Assembly (NCBI GenBank): GCA_016297415.1
Contig: JAEDGQ010000012.1
Span: forward strand, 1-30,132
DNA length: 30,132 nucleotides
Source: Treponema sp.
GTDB taxonomy: Bacteria > Spirochaetota > Spirochaetia > Treponematales > Treponemataceae
Reading direction: 5' to 3'
In this document: in pieces, positions 21,515 to 29,918 of the stretch
Position numbering within the stretch: the first letter of the stretch is position 1
Layout: every line of letters begins with the position of its first letter
Notes under the pieces: generated by a model
The model's database searches: none
What the model was told of the DNA's origin: nothing
The model's input: only the letters and a program-made list of their open reading frames with translations
Translations under genes and position numbers: made by a program

Positions 21515-23110
21515 ATGGAAGACATGAACATCACAGATTCTATTACTAACTTAATATTTCAGCTCGCTGTAATTATTTTTGCAGTAAGAATTTTCGGGAA
21601 GCTGGCAAAAAAAGCAGGCATTCCTTCTGTTCTTGGTGAACTCATTGCAGGAATAATTATTGGACCTTACGCACTTGGACAGCTGGCTATTCCGGGATTT
21701 CCTCAGGGACTCTTTCCTCTTGCAGAAAACATGGCAGTCAGTCCTGAACTTTATGCCATCAGTCAGATTGCTTCAATAATTCTCCTTTTTGCCAGCGGAA
21801 TTGAAACAGACCTTTCTCTCTTTTTAAAATACTCCCTTACAGGCGGAATTATCGGTTTTGGAGGAGTTGCAGTAAGTTTCCTTCTGGGAGATTTCTGTGC
21901 CATGTATTCATTACACACAAACTTTATGGATGTACGCTGTCTTTTTCTCGGCATTATGTCTACAGCAACTTCCGTAGGAATTACAGCCCGTATTCTTTCT
22001 GACAGAAAAAAAATGGACAGTCCGGAAGGTGTTACAATTCTTGCAGCAGCTGTTTTTGACGATGTTCTGGGAATTGTTCTTCTTGCCGTAATTATGGGGA
22101 TTGTAAGCGCCGTTAACGGAGGAACAACTTTAACAGCTTCCGCAGTAGGTCTTATTGCTGCAAAAGCTTTTGGAATCTGGATTGCTGCAACAGTACTTTT
22201 TATCCTTCTTTCTAAAAAAATTGCCCGTTTTGTACGTCTTTTTGGCGGTACTTTTGATTTTTCAATTGCGGCTCTTGGAGTTTCTTTTATTCTCGCCGGC
22301 ATCTTTGAAAAGCAGGGACTTGCAATGATTATTGGAGCATATACCACAGGACTTGCCCTTTCAGGAACAGATATTGCTCCTGTAATTCAGGAAAGAATTC
22401 ACGGTTTATACAAATTCTTCGTGCCTGTATTTTTTGCAGTTATGGGTATGTCTGTAAACCTTCATCAGCTCTGCTCAAAAGAAGTGCTTCTGTTTGGAGC
22501 AATTTTTACAATCACAGGTATAATTTCCAAAATGATTGGATGTGGCGGTCCTGCCCTCTGTCTTGGTTTCAATATTAAAGGTGCCCTCCGCATCGGTGCA
22601 GGCATGATTCCTCGAGGAGAAGTTGCCCTCATTATTGCCGGAATCGGGCTTACTGCCGGCATTATTGATCAGAAACTTTTTGGCGTAGTAATTTTGATGA
22701 CCCTTCTTACAACTGTAGGAGCACCTCCAATTTTAAGCATGTTCCTTAAGATGAAAGGCCAGGGTACAAAAAAAATTATTTCCGAAGATTCTCAGCAGAC
22801 CTTTGAATGGGATTTTAAATCTTATGATATGTGTATGGTTATCTTTGATATGATGATTCACGATCTCCGTTCAAAAAAGTTCTATGTTCAGATGATGAAT
22901 ATTAATGACGGTCTTACAACTGCCCGAAAAGGCGACATTAACTTCAGCGTAAGAGTAGAAGGTTCAACACTTGTAATTTCAGCTGCAGAAAAAGATATGG
23001 GACTTTTCAAAGAAGAACTGATTTTTATCGTTGAAAGAGTCAGTCAGTCTACAACGGTTATTTCAAGCTTAAAAGATGCAATTCTTTCAAACCAGTTTAT
23101 AAACAAATAG
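21515..23110 (+). CDS. CPA2-family cation:proton antiporter
   Basis: This 531-aa membrane protein has about 12 hydrophobic segments over residues 1-410 with CPA2 landmarks: AKKAGIPSVLGELIAGIIIGP, LLFASGIETDL, FLGIMSTATSVGITARIL, AAVFDDVLGIVLLAV (the ion-binding Asp pair), FFVPVFFAVMGMSVNL and RGEVALIIAGIGL. Instead of a TrkA-N domain, it ends in about 120 residues of soluble sequence I do not recognise (from FEWDFKSYDMCMVIFDM). It exchanges Na+ or K+ for H+. The start is uncertain: ATG 21515 has no good binding site, an alternative ATG lies at 21524, and a TTG at 21494 is possible. A weak TATATT at 21498-21503 might be its -10 box. Confidence 0.85.
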   Translation: MEDMNITDSITNLIFQLAVIIFAVRIFGKLAKKAGIPSVLGELIAGIIIGPYALGQLAIPGFPQGLFPLAENMAVSPELYAISQIASIILLFASGIETDLSLFLKYSLTGGIIGFGGVAVSFLLGDFCAMYSLHTNFMDVRCLFLGIMSTATSVGITARILSDRKKMDSPEGVTILAAAVFDDVLGIVLLAVIMGIVSAVNGGTTLTASAVGLIAAKAFGIWIAATVLFILLSKKIARFVRLFGGTFDFSIAALGVSFILAGIFEKQGLAMIIGAYTTGLALSGTDIAPVIQERIHGLYKFFVPVFFAVMGMSVNLHQLCSKEVLLFGAIFTITGIISKMIGCGGPALCLGFNIKGALRIGAGMIPRGEVALIIAGIGLTAGIIDQKLFGVVILMTLLTTVGAPPILSMFLKMKGQGTKKIISEDSQQTFEWDFKSYDMCMVIFDMMIHDLRSKKFYVQMMNINDGLTTARKGDINFSVRVEGSTLVISAAEKDMGLFKEELIFIVERVSQSTTVISSLKDAILSNQFINK

Positions 23111-23111
23111 A

Positions 23112-23395
23112 AGGACAAATGTCGAGTTTTAAATTTTTATTCTTTGGGTGGCTTTTTGCTTCGCAAAAAACAGGCTTTTCAGGGTTCCGCTATCGCTTCA
23201 TTCCTTCGCTACGCTTCGGAACTGGCTACGCCAGCCCTTACAATCCCTGCCACGACCAAAGGGAGAGGCAGGCCGTGCGCGTCCTCGCGCACAAGTAAAT
23301 AAACGAGTTTTCGCAAGAAAACTCGCAGGGGTTGGGCGAAGTCCAATCCCCGTGATCCTTGCCACTGTTTAAAATTAAAAAACTCGAAATTGAAC
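23112..23395. repeat. Long modular repeat, copy E, with a 112-bp insert
   Basis: It starts 2 nt after the antiporter stop codon. The first 135 bases match the repeat at 29961 with one mismatch. Ends are inverted TCGAGTTTT (23122-23130) and AAAACTCGA (23379-23387). It contains TTTTTGC-TTC-GCAAAAA and CTGGC-TAC-GCCAG hairpins and the word GGGTTCCGCTATCGCTTCATT. An extra 112 bp is bounded by direct repeats ATCCYTGCCAC (23243-23253, 23355-23365) and contains GTGCGCG/CGCGCAC (23275-23292) and CGAGTTTTC/GAAAACTCG (23304-23325) stems. Confidence 0.88.
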
Positions 23396-23412
23396 CTAGA
23401 AGAATAATTCCG

Positions 23413-23778
23413 ATGTCTATATTTCTGATTGTCATTAAAATAATTGCAGGAATTCTGCTGATTCCTGCATCGTTTTTTCTTTATAAACAGATCTCCCAAT
23501 ACAACAGCCGGTACAGAGCTATGGTTGATTTTCTTCGTATTCAAAATGACAGGGAAACTCTTTCCAAAATCGGTTATGTTGAATTTTACGGAGAAGAGTA
23601 TGGCCTTCGCCGCTCAGTATCTAAAACAGACGCTCTGCTCCGTCTTTACGAACAATACAACAAAACCAAACTTCAGGAATACCTTGATTACGCAAATTAC
23701 CTTAAAAAGCAGCCGTTTCCAACTCTTGGACTTGGAGCCTCAATTTTTATTCTCCTTATAGTATTTATCTCAATCTAA
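23413..23778 (+). CDS. Small two-helix membrane protein of unknown function
   Basis: This 121-aa protein has a hydrophobic N-terminal segment (about residues 2-24, SIFLIVIKIIAGILLIPA), a soluble middle of about 80 residues rich in Tyr, Arg and Lys, and a hydrophobic C-terminal segment (about 104-120). I recognise no family. The middle would face one side, with both ends in the membrane. I chose ATG 23413, because upstream codons, including a possible TTG at 23359, belong to the repeat. The ribosome binding site (AGAAG) is weak. It may be read from the repeat side or from the antiporter transcript. Peptidase T follows with its own promoter. Confidence 0.65.
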   Translation: MSIFLIVIKIIAGILLIPASFFLYKQISQYNSRYRAMVDFLRIQNDRETLSKIGYVEFYGEEYGLRRSVSKTDALLRLYEQYNKTKLQEYLDYANYLKKQPFPTLGLGASIFILLIVFISI

Positions 23779-23782
23779 AAAA

Positions 23783-23817
23783 TTGAGCCTGACAGTTATT
23801 TTCTTTATAATAACTGT
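23783..23817 (+). promoter_or_regulatory. Promoter of pepT with embedded 9-bp inverted repeat; likely leaderless start
   Basis: TTGAGC (23783-23788), a 17-bp spacer and a perfect TATAAT (23806-23811) lie just ahead of ATG 23818. Only 6 nt separate the -10 box from the ATG, so transcription should start at the start codon itself. ACAGTTATT (23792-23800) and AATAACTGT (23809-23817) are perfect inverted arms across the spacer and -10 box, a likely repressor site. Confidence 0.65.
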
Positions 23818-24987
23818 ATGTCTATTATTTCTAACAGCGAACGTAACGCTCTTCTTGAACGCTTTATTTCATATGTAAAAATCTGGACCACCTCAGACAG
23901 TAATGCTGCCGACAGCGGAATCCAGCCTTCTACAGAAAGACAGTTTAATCTGGCACATCTTCTTGAAAAACAACTTACAGAACTTGGATTACATAATGTA
24001 CAGCTAACTGATCATTGTTATGTTTATGGATGTCTTCCTGCAAATGACGGCACAACAGAACCTCAACTCTGTCTTCTTGCACACATGGACACCGTAGAAG
24101 AATGCTGCGGAAAAGATATTGAACCTGTACTTACAGAAAAAGACGGCGACCTTATAATCTCAACTGACGGCTCAACTCTGCTGGGTGCTGATGACAAAGC
24201 CGGCGTTGCAGAAATAATGGAAGCTGTTACCTGCCTTGTAAATCACCCTGAATTAAAACACGGAACAATAGAAATCTGCTTCAGCCCGGACGAAGAAACT
24301 GGTCATGGCATGGACAATGTTCCATTAAACTTAATCAGATCAAAACAGGCATACACAGTAGACGGAGGCTCGCTGGGAGAACTTGAAACTGAATGTTTCA
24401 ATGCTTTCAAATCAGAAGTTACTTTTACTGGAAAATCAACTCACACAGGAACTGCCAGGGCAGAAGGCATGGTAAACGCAGCAGTTATGGCTTCAAGTTT
24501 TGCTGCTTCTTTGCCCCGCCACGAAGCTCCTGAAACAACAGACAACTATCAGGGATTTTTTGCCCTTATGGATATTTCAGGATCAATCGAATCCTCAAAA
24601 GTAACAATTTTCTTAAGGGACTTTACTTCGGAAGGTATGGAAAACAGAAAAGCCCTTGTTGATCAGCTTGCTTCTTCAACTGCCCGGACTTTTGGAGGAA
24701 CAGTAAAAGTTGTTCATACAGAGCAGTACAAAAATATGAAAACAGGTCTTGAAAAATCTCCTGCCACAGTTTCGGCTCTTGTTGAAGCCTACAAAAAAGC
24801 AGGCGTTGAACCAGTCTTTGTTCCAATCAGAGGCGGCACAGACGGTTCCAGACTTACAGAAATGGGCATTCCATGTCCAAACATTTTTACAGGCGGACAC
24901 AACTTTCATTCAAGAGAAGAATGGGCCAGCTTAAATGAGATGGAAAAAGTTGTTGAAATTCTGATATATTTAATTAGTAAAAAATAA
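23818..24987 (+). CDS. pepT: Peptidase T-like M20 aminotripeptidase
   Basis: This 389-aa cytoplasmic zinc peptidase removes the N-terminal residue of tripeptides. Metal-site motifs are LLAHMDTVEE (H89, D91), LLGADDKAGVAEIM (bridging Asp 125), FSPDEETGHGMD (Glu pair 159/160), YTVDGGSLGELE and GGTDGSRLTEMG, with FTGGHNFHSREEW near the end. The dimerisation domain is around 190-300. The length is a little below the usual 405-410 residues. There is no ribosome binding site, and the promoter predicts a leaderless message. In a peptide fermenter it would feed amino acids to pathways such as the serine dehydratase. Confidence 0.92.
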   Translation: MSIISNSERNALLERFISYVKIWTTSDSNAADSGIQPSTERQFNLAHLLEKQLTELGLHNVQLTDHCYVYGCLPANDGTTEPQLCLLAHMDTVEECCGKDIEPVLTEKDGDLIISTDGSTLLGADDKAGVAEIMEAVTCLVNHPELKHGTIEICFSPDEETGHGMDNVPLNLIRSKQAYTVDGGSLGELETECFNAFKSEVTFTGKSTHTGTARAEGMVNAAVMASSFAASLPRHEAPETTDNYQGFFALMDISGSIESSKVTIFLRDFTSEGMENRKALVDQLASSTARTFGGTVKVVHTEQYKNMKTGLEKSPATVSALVEAYKKAGVEPVFVPIRGGTDGSRLTEMGIPCPNIFTGGHNFHSREEWASLNEMEKVVEILIYLISKK

Positions 24988-25002
24988 CTTAAAGGAACCA
25001 AA

Positions 25003-26286
25003 ATGTTCGAGTACAAAATTGAAGGCGGCATTCCAATCAGAGGAACAATTGCTGCCAGCGGAAACAAAAACTCAGCCTTACCTTGTATTGCAGCAGCTCT
25101 TTTAACAGATGAAACAGTTATTCTTCGCAATATTCCGGATATTGAAGACACCGGCGTTATGCTTAAAATTCTTGAATCTCTTGGCGCACAGATTGAACAC
25201 ATCGCAGATCATGCATGGAAAATCAACGCAAAACACATTAACAAAAGTGATATTCCGGCAGAATTAAGCAAAAAAATTCGTGCTTCAATTCTTTTTGCAG
25301 GACCTCTTGTTGCCCGCACAGGCAAAGCAATTATGCCGCCTCCAGGTGGTGATGTAATCGGTCGCCGTCGCGTAGATACACACTTTTTAGCCCTCCAGGA
25401 ACTTGGAGCCCGCATCAGTGTTGACGGACCTTTTACATTTACAGCCAACAAACTTGTAGGTGCAGACATCTTCCTTGATGAAACATCAGTTACAGCTACA
25501 GAAAATGCAGTAATGGCAGCTGTTCTTGCAGAAGGAAGAACAAAAATCACAAATGCAGCTTCAGAACCACATGTACAGGATCTCTGTAACATGCTTGTTT
25601 CAATGGGTGCAAAAATTACAGGCGTTGGCTCAAACATTCTTACAATCGACGGTGTAAAAAAACTCCACACAGTAGATTTTGCCATCGGACCTGATTTTAT
25701 GGAAATCGGCTCTTATATCGGACTTGCCGCAGCCACAAAAGGTTCAATTTCAATTACAGGGGTAAAAGCAGAAGATATGCGTCCTCTCCGTGTTGCCTTC
25801 GGTAAACTTGGCATCCGCTGGACAATCGAAGGCGATACCCTCACAGTTGATGTTGGTCAGGAAATGAAAGTTAATACAGATCTTGGGGGAATGATTCCTA
25901 AGATTGACGATTCTCCATGGCCTGGATTCCCGCCAGATTTAACTTCAATTATGACAGTTGTTGCAACACAGGTGGAAGGAACAGTTTTAATTTTTGAAAA
26001 AATGTTCGAAAGCCGTATGTTCTTCGTAGATAAGCTTATCAGCATGGGTGCCCGCATTACTCTTTGTGATCCTCACCGTGCAGTTGTTTCAGGTCCAAGC
26101 ACTCTTCACGGCGACCATCTTGTAAGCCCTGATGTACGTGCCGGTATGGCTATGGTTATTGCAGCAATGGCAGCCAGAGGTGAATCCACAATCAGCAACA
26201 TCTACCAGATTGAGCGTGGTTATGAACACCTGGTAGAAAAGCTTCAGAGTCTTGGAGCTCACATTCAGCGTGTTGAAGTAAAATAA
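25003..26286 (+). CDS. murA: UDP-N-acetylglucosamine 1-carboxyvinyltransferase with Asp in place of the fosfomycin-target Cys
   Basis: This 427-aa enzyme carries out the first committed step of peptidoglycan synthesis, adding enolpyruvate from PEP to UDP-GlcNAc. Motifs are IAASGNKNSALPCIAAAL (Lys-Asn for PEP/UDP-sugar), RASILFAGPLVAR, PPPGGDVIGRRRVDTH, DFMEIGSYIGLAA, SPWPGFPPDLTS and HRAVVSGPSTL. The residue matching E. coli Cys115 is D117 (GAT at 25351-25353). Asp at this place keeps activity but removes the thiol that fosfomycin alkylates, as known for Borrelia, Chlamydia and Mycobacterium. AAAGGAA precedes the ATG, 15 nt after pepT. Confidence 0.96.
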   Translation: MFEYKIEGGIPIRGTIAASGNKNSALPCIAAALLTDETVILRNIPDIEDTGVMLKILESLGAQIEHIADHAWKINAKHINKSDIPAELSKKIRASILFAGPLVARTGKAIMPPPGGDVIGRRRVDTHFLALQELGARISVDGPFTFTANKLVGADIFLDETSVTATENAVMAAVLAEGRTKITNAASEPHVQDLCNMLVSMGAKITGVGSNILTIDGVKKLHTVDFAIGPDFMEIGSYIGLAAATKGSISITGVKAEDMRPLRVAFGKLGIRWTIEGDTLTVDVGQEMKVNTDLGGMIPKIDDSPWPGFPPDLTSIMTVVATQVEGTVLIFEKMFESRMFFVDKLISMGARITLCDPHRAVVSGPSTLHGDHLVSPDVRAGMAMVIAAMAARGESTISNIYQIERGYEHLVEKLQSLGAHIQRVEVK

Positions 26287-26306
26287 AAGCTAAATACACT
26301 ATAAAT

Positions 26307-26363
26307 AAAAAGCACCCCCAGAACTGATTCTTTACAGGTCAATTCTGGCAGGTGCTTTTTTTA
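26307..26363. terminator. Bidirectional terminator between murA and the J-domain gene
   Basis: AAAAAGCACC (26307-26316) pairs with GGTGCTTTTT (26351-26360), with an inner CCAGAA/TTCTGG stem. T's on the plus side and A's on the minus side serve both convergent genes. The stop codon of the minus-strand gene lies within its T-run. Confidence 0.85.
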
Positions 26364-27089
26364 TTGGGCATCCATAATCTTTTCGTATGCTTTCTGAACA
26401 CGAATAAATTCCGTATCGTTTTTTTCAGTCCCGGTGTCAGGATGATAAAGGGCAGCCAGTTTTCTGTGAGCTTTCTTTACCTCTGCCACAGATGCGCCGT
26501 TTTTAAGACCAAGCACGCTGTAAGCATCAGCAAGTTCATCACTATCACATCTGTAATTCAGAAGCTGAGCCAGATAAACAGAAGGTTTTTCACCTCGTTT
26601 TTCGTCCCAGTTAAATTCAGATACCTGAAGCAGCTTAAAAATCTCAGCTAACGGAACAGCCTGCTTTTTGCCCATTGCTTTTAACAAAGCAGAAGCAAGA
26701 TATTCCGAAATTAAATCACCATTCAACAGGGTGCTTTCCGCAGCAGAACGACAGAAAGTGTTCCAGTCCGCCTTATACTTTTTCCCAAAGATTACCTCTG
26801 CTTCTCTTGCAGCAACTGAACTTTCTCCCAGAGAATAAACTGCCAGAGCACAGGCATAAAGGGCACCAGGAAACGGTTCGCTGCAATCCGAAAGGTTTCC
26901 CCCATTTTCAACCTGTTTTCTGATTTTTCTTTCTTCCTGAATTCTATGAACTATAATTTCAGTAAAAACACCGGCAGCAAAACCAGCAGCAAGTCCCCAT
27001 GGACCTGCCGCTACCCCGGCAAGCGTAATAAGAATACAAATCAAATGACGCTTCAAGAAATCAATAATAAGTGCTGTATCAATAATCAT
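26361..27089 (-). CDS. DjlA-like membrane-anchored J-domain protein
   Basis: This 242-aa protein has a hydrophobic N-terminal hairpin (about 14-48, glycine-rich), a helical TerB-like middle (about 70-170, with GALYACALAVYSLGE), and a C-terminal J domain (about 184-242) with helix II AEVKKAHRKLAALYHPD and the HPD triad at 216-218. The order TM-TerB-DnaJ equals that of DjlA, a membrane co-chaperone of DnaK. It should recruit DnaK to the inner face of the membrane. It begins 1 nt after the stop of the large membrane protein gene, so it is the last gene of a three-gene operon and may serve that protein's folding or assembly. Confidence 0.8.
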   Translation of the reverse strand: MIIDTALIIDFLKRHLICILITLAGVAAGPWGLAAGFAAGVFTEIIVHRIQEERKIRKQVENGGNLSDCSEPFPGALYACALAVYSLGESSVAAREAEVIFGKKYKADWNTFCRSAAESTLLNGDLISEYLASALLKAMGKKQAVPLAEIFKLLQVSEFNWDEKRGEKPSVYLAQLLNYRCDSDELADAYSVLGLKNGASVAEVKKAHRKLAALYHPDTGTEKNDTEFIRVQKAYEKIMDAQ

Positions 27090-27090
27090 T

Positions 27091-28914
27091 TTATTTGTTT
27101 GTCTTTTTCATTGCAAAATGGAAAGCTACAAGAACAAGAATTACAACAAAAACGGCAAGGGCCACAATGAGCGATGAAGTGCCGGCAAAAGTTGCAATTG
27201 CAAAAGTTCCGATTTCAGTCAAAGTAAGCAGCATCTGAATCAAAACATCAACAACAAGAGTTGTAACTGGAATAACGGCAATCCAGACAAACTTAAAAAG
27301 ATGACCATTTGAAACTCTAAAATCCCAGGCAATTACAGCCATCAATACAAAAATAATCATCATAAGGAAAGGATTACTAAGACGGTTCAGCATGGCGCCG
27401 TTAACAACCTCAGATGACCGGCCAAAGAAATCAGCTTTTCCAGACTCCTGCATAAGAGTTGTAATGCTGGCATTTTCAACACCAACACTTGCTTCACAGG
27501 CATTTTCAAAATCTTTAGAAGAAAGTGAAAGCACCTTAAAATTAGCCCTATCCTGCTTATCCCCTCTTAGATAACCGGCAAATTCATATTCAGGTGCAAT
27601 ACGCTTTCCCTTCATATTACGGTCAATGCTTTCAAGCATAATATATGGAACACGCTTAAATTCCGGTTTAAGGTCAAATTTTTCCATAGAGTCTTTATCG
27701 AAAGAATCTACCGATACACTAAGCATTTTTGCGTAAGGAACTGTAAAACTCTTAAGGAAGCTTCCATTTTTGCCATAAGTAACAACAGTAAGGCCTCTCA
27801 AATACTGAACAAGGTTTCCGCCGTTTGTTACAGGTGTAATACCACGGATATAAACAACATCAATTACCCCACTGTCATGTTTTACAGTAAAGTAAACATC
27901 CATATAGGTTTCAAAAATCTGCAGCTTTTCAGTTTCATCAATAAAGAAACACTGGTTTTCAACTCTTTCCCGGCTGATTTTCAAAAACTGAGTAACATCA
28001 GGATCACTGGACCAGGTTTCATCCTGTGCAGCAATTTCAAGGAACTGATAATATGCTTCAACATTATCACCTTTAGACAGGGCTTTATAAGCTTCCCTTT
28101 TTTTTGCGAAAAGCTGCTGAGCTTTTGATTTAGCTCCTTCAGGAGCTTCTGTAAGATTATTCCAGGCCACAGAAGCAAGTCGTCTGGCTTCAGCGGCATT
28201 AATATCTTTATTTCCGGCTGCTGTTAATGCAAGCTGTGCATAATAATGAGCTTCAAACCAGCTTCTTTCATCAAGTGCCTTCCGGGCTTTTTGAATAAGA
28301 GCAGCAACACTTTCATTTCCAATTTCCTTAAAAGGAAGCATTTCCTGATAAGATTTTCCTTCAGAAATAACCGGGATTTTTTTAATGGCTTTAAGAACTG
28401 CTTCAGATCTGTCAATTAAATCACGACCTTCAAACATGCCGGGCTTAATTTTAAGAATCTGTGTTCCATATCTGTGCGCAAGCACATAATTCTGTTCTTT
28501 CAGACATTCACGGCCCAGTTTTATATATTCACTTAAAAGATGAGGTGCTTCTTCAACATAATGCTTCTTTTTCTGTACAAGAGGTGAAAAAACTTCATTT
28601 ACAAGTACAAGTAAAGTTACAAGTATAATAGAAAGAATCATAACAGAACGGAAATGATGCATAATAAGGGGACTGAATCTCATCTGTGCTTTTTCATCAT
28701 CAATGCCAAAATGAACTGCAAGACCTGTCAAAAAACCAGTGCAGAGAATTGCCGGCAAAACGCGGAAGAAGAATAAGAAGCCTCTGCAAAGTGTATAAAC
28801 TGATTTATGTTCAGGCAAAAGTGTAGGAATATGGCCGATTACAGCAGACAGCCCGATACAAAAAACAAATGCAATTAAAGCGTAAGACGAAATAATAAGA
28901 ATTGTTCTTTTCAT
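27091..28914 (-). CDS. Large 3+3 TM protein, LptF/LptG-like with an inserted TPR-like region
   Basis: This 607-aa protein has three N-terminal membrane helices (about 5-27, 42-69, 90-112), a soluble region (115-512) and three C-terminal helices (514-531, 539-563, 575-601). This is the LptF/LptG plan. Supporting motifs are LVNEVFSPLV (104-113) after helix 3, YLRGLTVVTYGKNGSFLKSF (371-390), which looks like the family's jelly-roll strands, and MLNRLSNPFLMM (508-519), matching the RxxxP before helix 4. Unusually, about 200 residues of helical TPR-like repeats (e.g. LIQKARKALDERSWFEAHYY) lie between helix 3 and the jelly roll. The role in lipid transport is inferred. It overlaps closely with the genes on both sides in an operon. 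Confidence 0.55.
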   Translation of the reverse strand: MKRTILIISSYALIAFVFCIGLSAVIGHIPTLLPEHKSVYTLCRGFLFFFRVLPAILCTGFLTGLAVHFGIDDEKAQMRFSPLIMHHFRSVMILSIILVTLLVLVNEVFSPLVQKKKHYVEEAPHLLSEYIKLGRECLKEQNYVLAHRYGTQILKIKPGMFEGRDLIDRSEAVLKAIKKIPVISEGKSYQEMLPFKEIGNESVAALIQKARKALDERSWFEAHYYAQLALTAAGNKDINAAEARRLASVAWNNLTEAPEGAKSKAQQLFAKKREAYKALSKGDNVEAYYQFLEIAAQDETWSSDPDVTQFLKISRERVENQCFFIDETEKLQIFETYMDVYFTVKHDSGVIDVVYIRGITPVTNGGNLVQYLRGLTVVTYGKNGSFLKSFTVPYAKMLSVSVDSFDKDSMEKFDLKPEFKRVPYIMLESIDRNMKGKRIAPEYEFAGYLRGDKQDRANFKVLSLSSKDFENACEASVGVENASITTLMQESGKADFFGRSSEVVNGAMLNRLSNPFLMMIIFVLMAVIAWDFRVSNGHLFKFVWIAVIPVTTLVVDVLIQMLLTLTEIGTFAIATFAGTSSLIVALAVFVVILVLVAFHFAMKKTNK

Positions 28915-28916
28915 TT

Positions 28917-29912
28917 TTATGCCTCAACTCCACTATTTTTTTTCTTTATAAACAGAATGATAAGACCTGTAAGCACAAGAGTTACTGCAAAAATACCATT
29001 AATAACAGCCAGCAGAGGATCACCTGCAGAAAAAATACTGTGAAGAATTCCTGTTTTTCCCTGGGCCATTCCTGCAAAGAAGTCAGACCAGAGTTTGCCT
29101 TCTTCTGCAAAAATAAAACCGTAGTAACAGGCATAATTAAAAAAGCATACAAATCCGACGCTGAATAAAACAGCAATGGCATCTATAAGCCTCCAGCTGC
29201 TGACCCTTTCAAGAGCAATGCAGGCAGCAAGAGCCAGCGCAATTGAACAGAAAAAAATCCAGCTTATATAGCCTCTGTTCCATGCTGCTACAGCTTTGTC
29301 CATAAATGCAGAATACATATCCAGAGGAACAACAATTACAAAAGGCAGTTTAATGGAATCTCTGATAAGAGTATCTGCAAACTGACCTGAAAAATCTGCA
29401 TCAATAAGAGAATCAGAAAACTTAACAACAGATCCTTTTTCTCCAGTAATTCCCGTTAAATCAATAAAAAGCCCGTCTGCAGAGCCATTGTCATTTACAC
29501 GGGAAAAATAAAAAACTCCGCCAGATTCAGGTCTGAAATATCCTGATGAAAGATAAGGTACTTCATATCCTTCAGTAAAATATGCATTGTATTTTTCTGT
29601 CAGTTCAAAACTGGCTGGAATCAAAACCAACCAGGTAACAACATTAATGAAAACATAAAATACAAATCTGAAAAGGAAGTTTTCTTTATGAGAGATTCCA
29701 TAAAAAATCGAGAGAAGAATTCCGGCAATACAAATCAATGGAAATGACACAAGCATACCCTTCAGAAAAAATGCCCAGCAGAAAAACTTTGCACTTTCAC
29801 CGGCAACACATAAAGTCAAATCACAGCACACCATATAAACAAAGCCGGCAGCCAGTGTGCCAAAAAACAATGCAGCAAAATAATAAAGAATCATTGAGAA
29901 TGTATTTTTCAT
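28917..29912 (-). CDS. 3+3 TM membrane protein, possible partner of the LptF/LptG-like protein
   Basis: This 331-aa protein has three N-terminal helices (about 8-30, 44-71, 79-102), an extracytoplasmic region (about 103-212), and three C-terminal helices (216-236, 242-265, 299-322). The soluble part has SSGYFRPESGGVFYFSRVND, predicted beta-rich. I recognise no family with confidence. The same 3+3 layout and the 2-nt gap to the next gene suggest a heterodimer resembling LptF-LptG, but the sequence itself is weak support. It starts the three-gene operon. The promoter lies so close to the ATG that the message may be leaderless. Confidence 0.55.
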   Translation of the reverse strand: MKNTFSMILYYFAALFFGTLAAGFVYMVCCDLTLCVAGESAKFFCWAFFLKGMLVSFPLICIAGILLSIFYGISHKENFLFRFVFYVFINVVTWLVLIPASFELTEKYNAYFTEGYEVPYLSSGYFRPESGGVFYFSRVNDNGSADGLFIDLTGITGEKGSVVKFSDSLIDADFSGQFADTLIRDSIKLPFVIVVPLDMYSAFMDKAVAAWNRGYISWIFFCSIALALAACIALERVSSWRLIDAIAVLFSVGFVCFFNYACYYGFIFAEEGKLWSDFFAGMAQGKTGILHSIFSAGDPLLAVINGIFAVTLVLTGLIILFIKKKNSGVEA

Positions 29913-29918
29913 TATTTT

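Noticed and set aside
21763..22347. Minus-strand open frame of 194 codons opposite the antiporter
   Set aside because: The plus-strand frame has clear CPA2 motifs; the opposite frame has none and no start signals.
23148..23372. Open frame of 74 codons within repeat copy E
   Set aside because: It consists of hairpin repeat sequence with no ribosome binding site; GC-rich repeats give open frames by chance.
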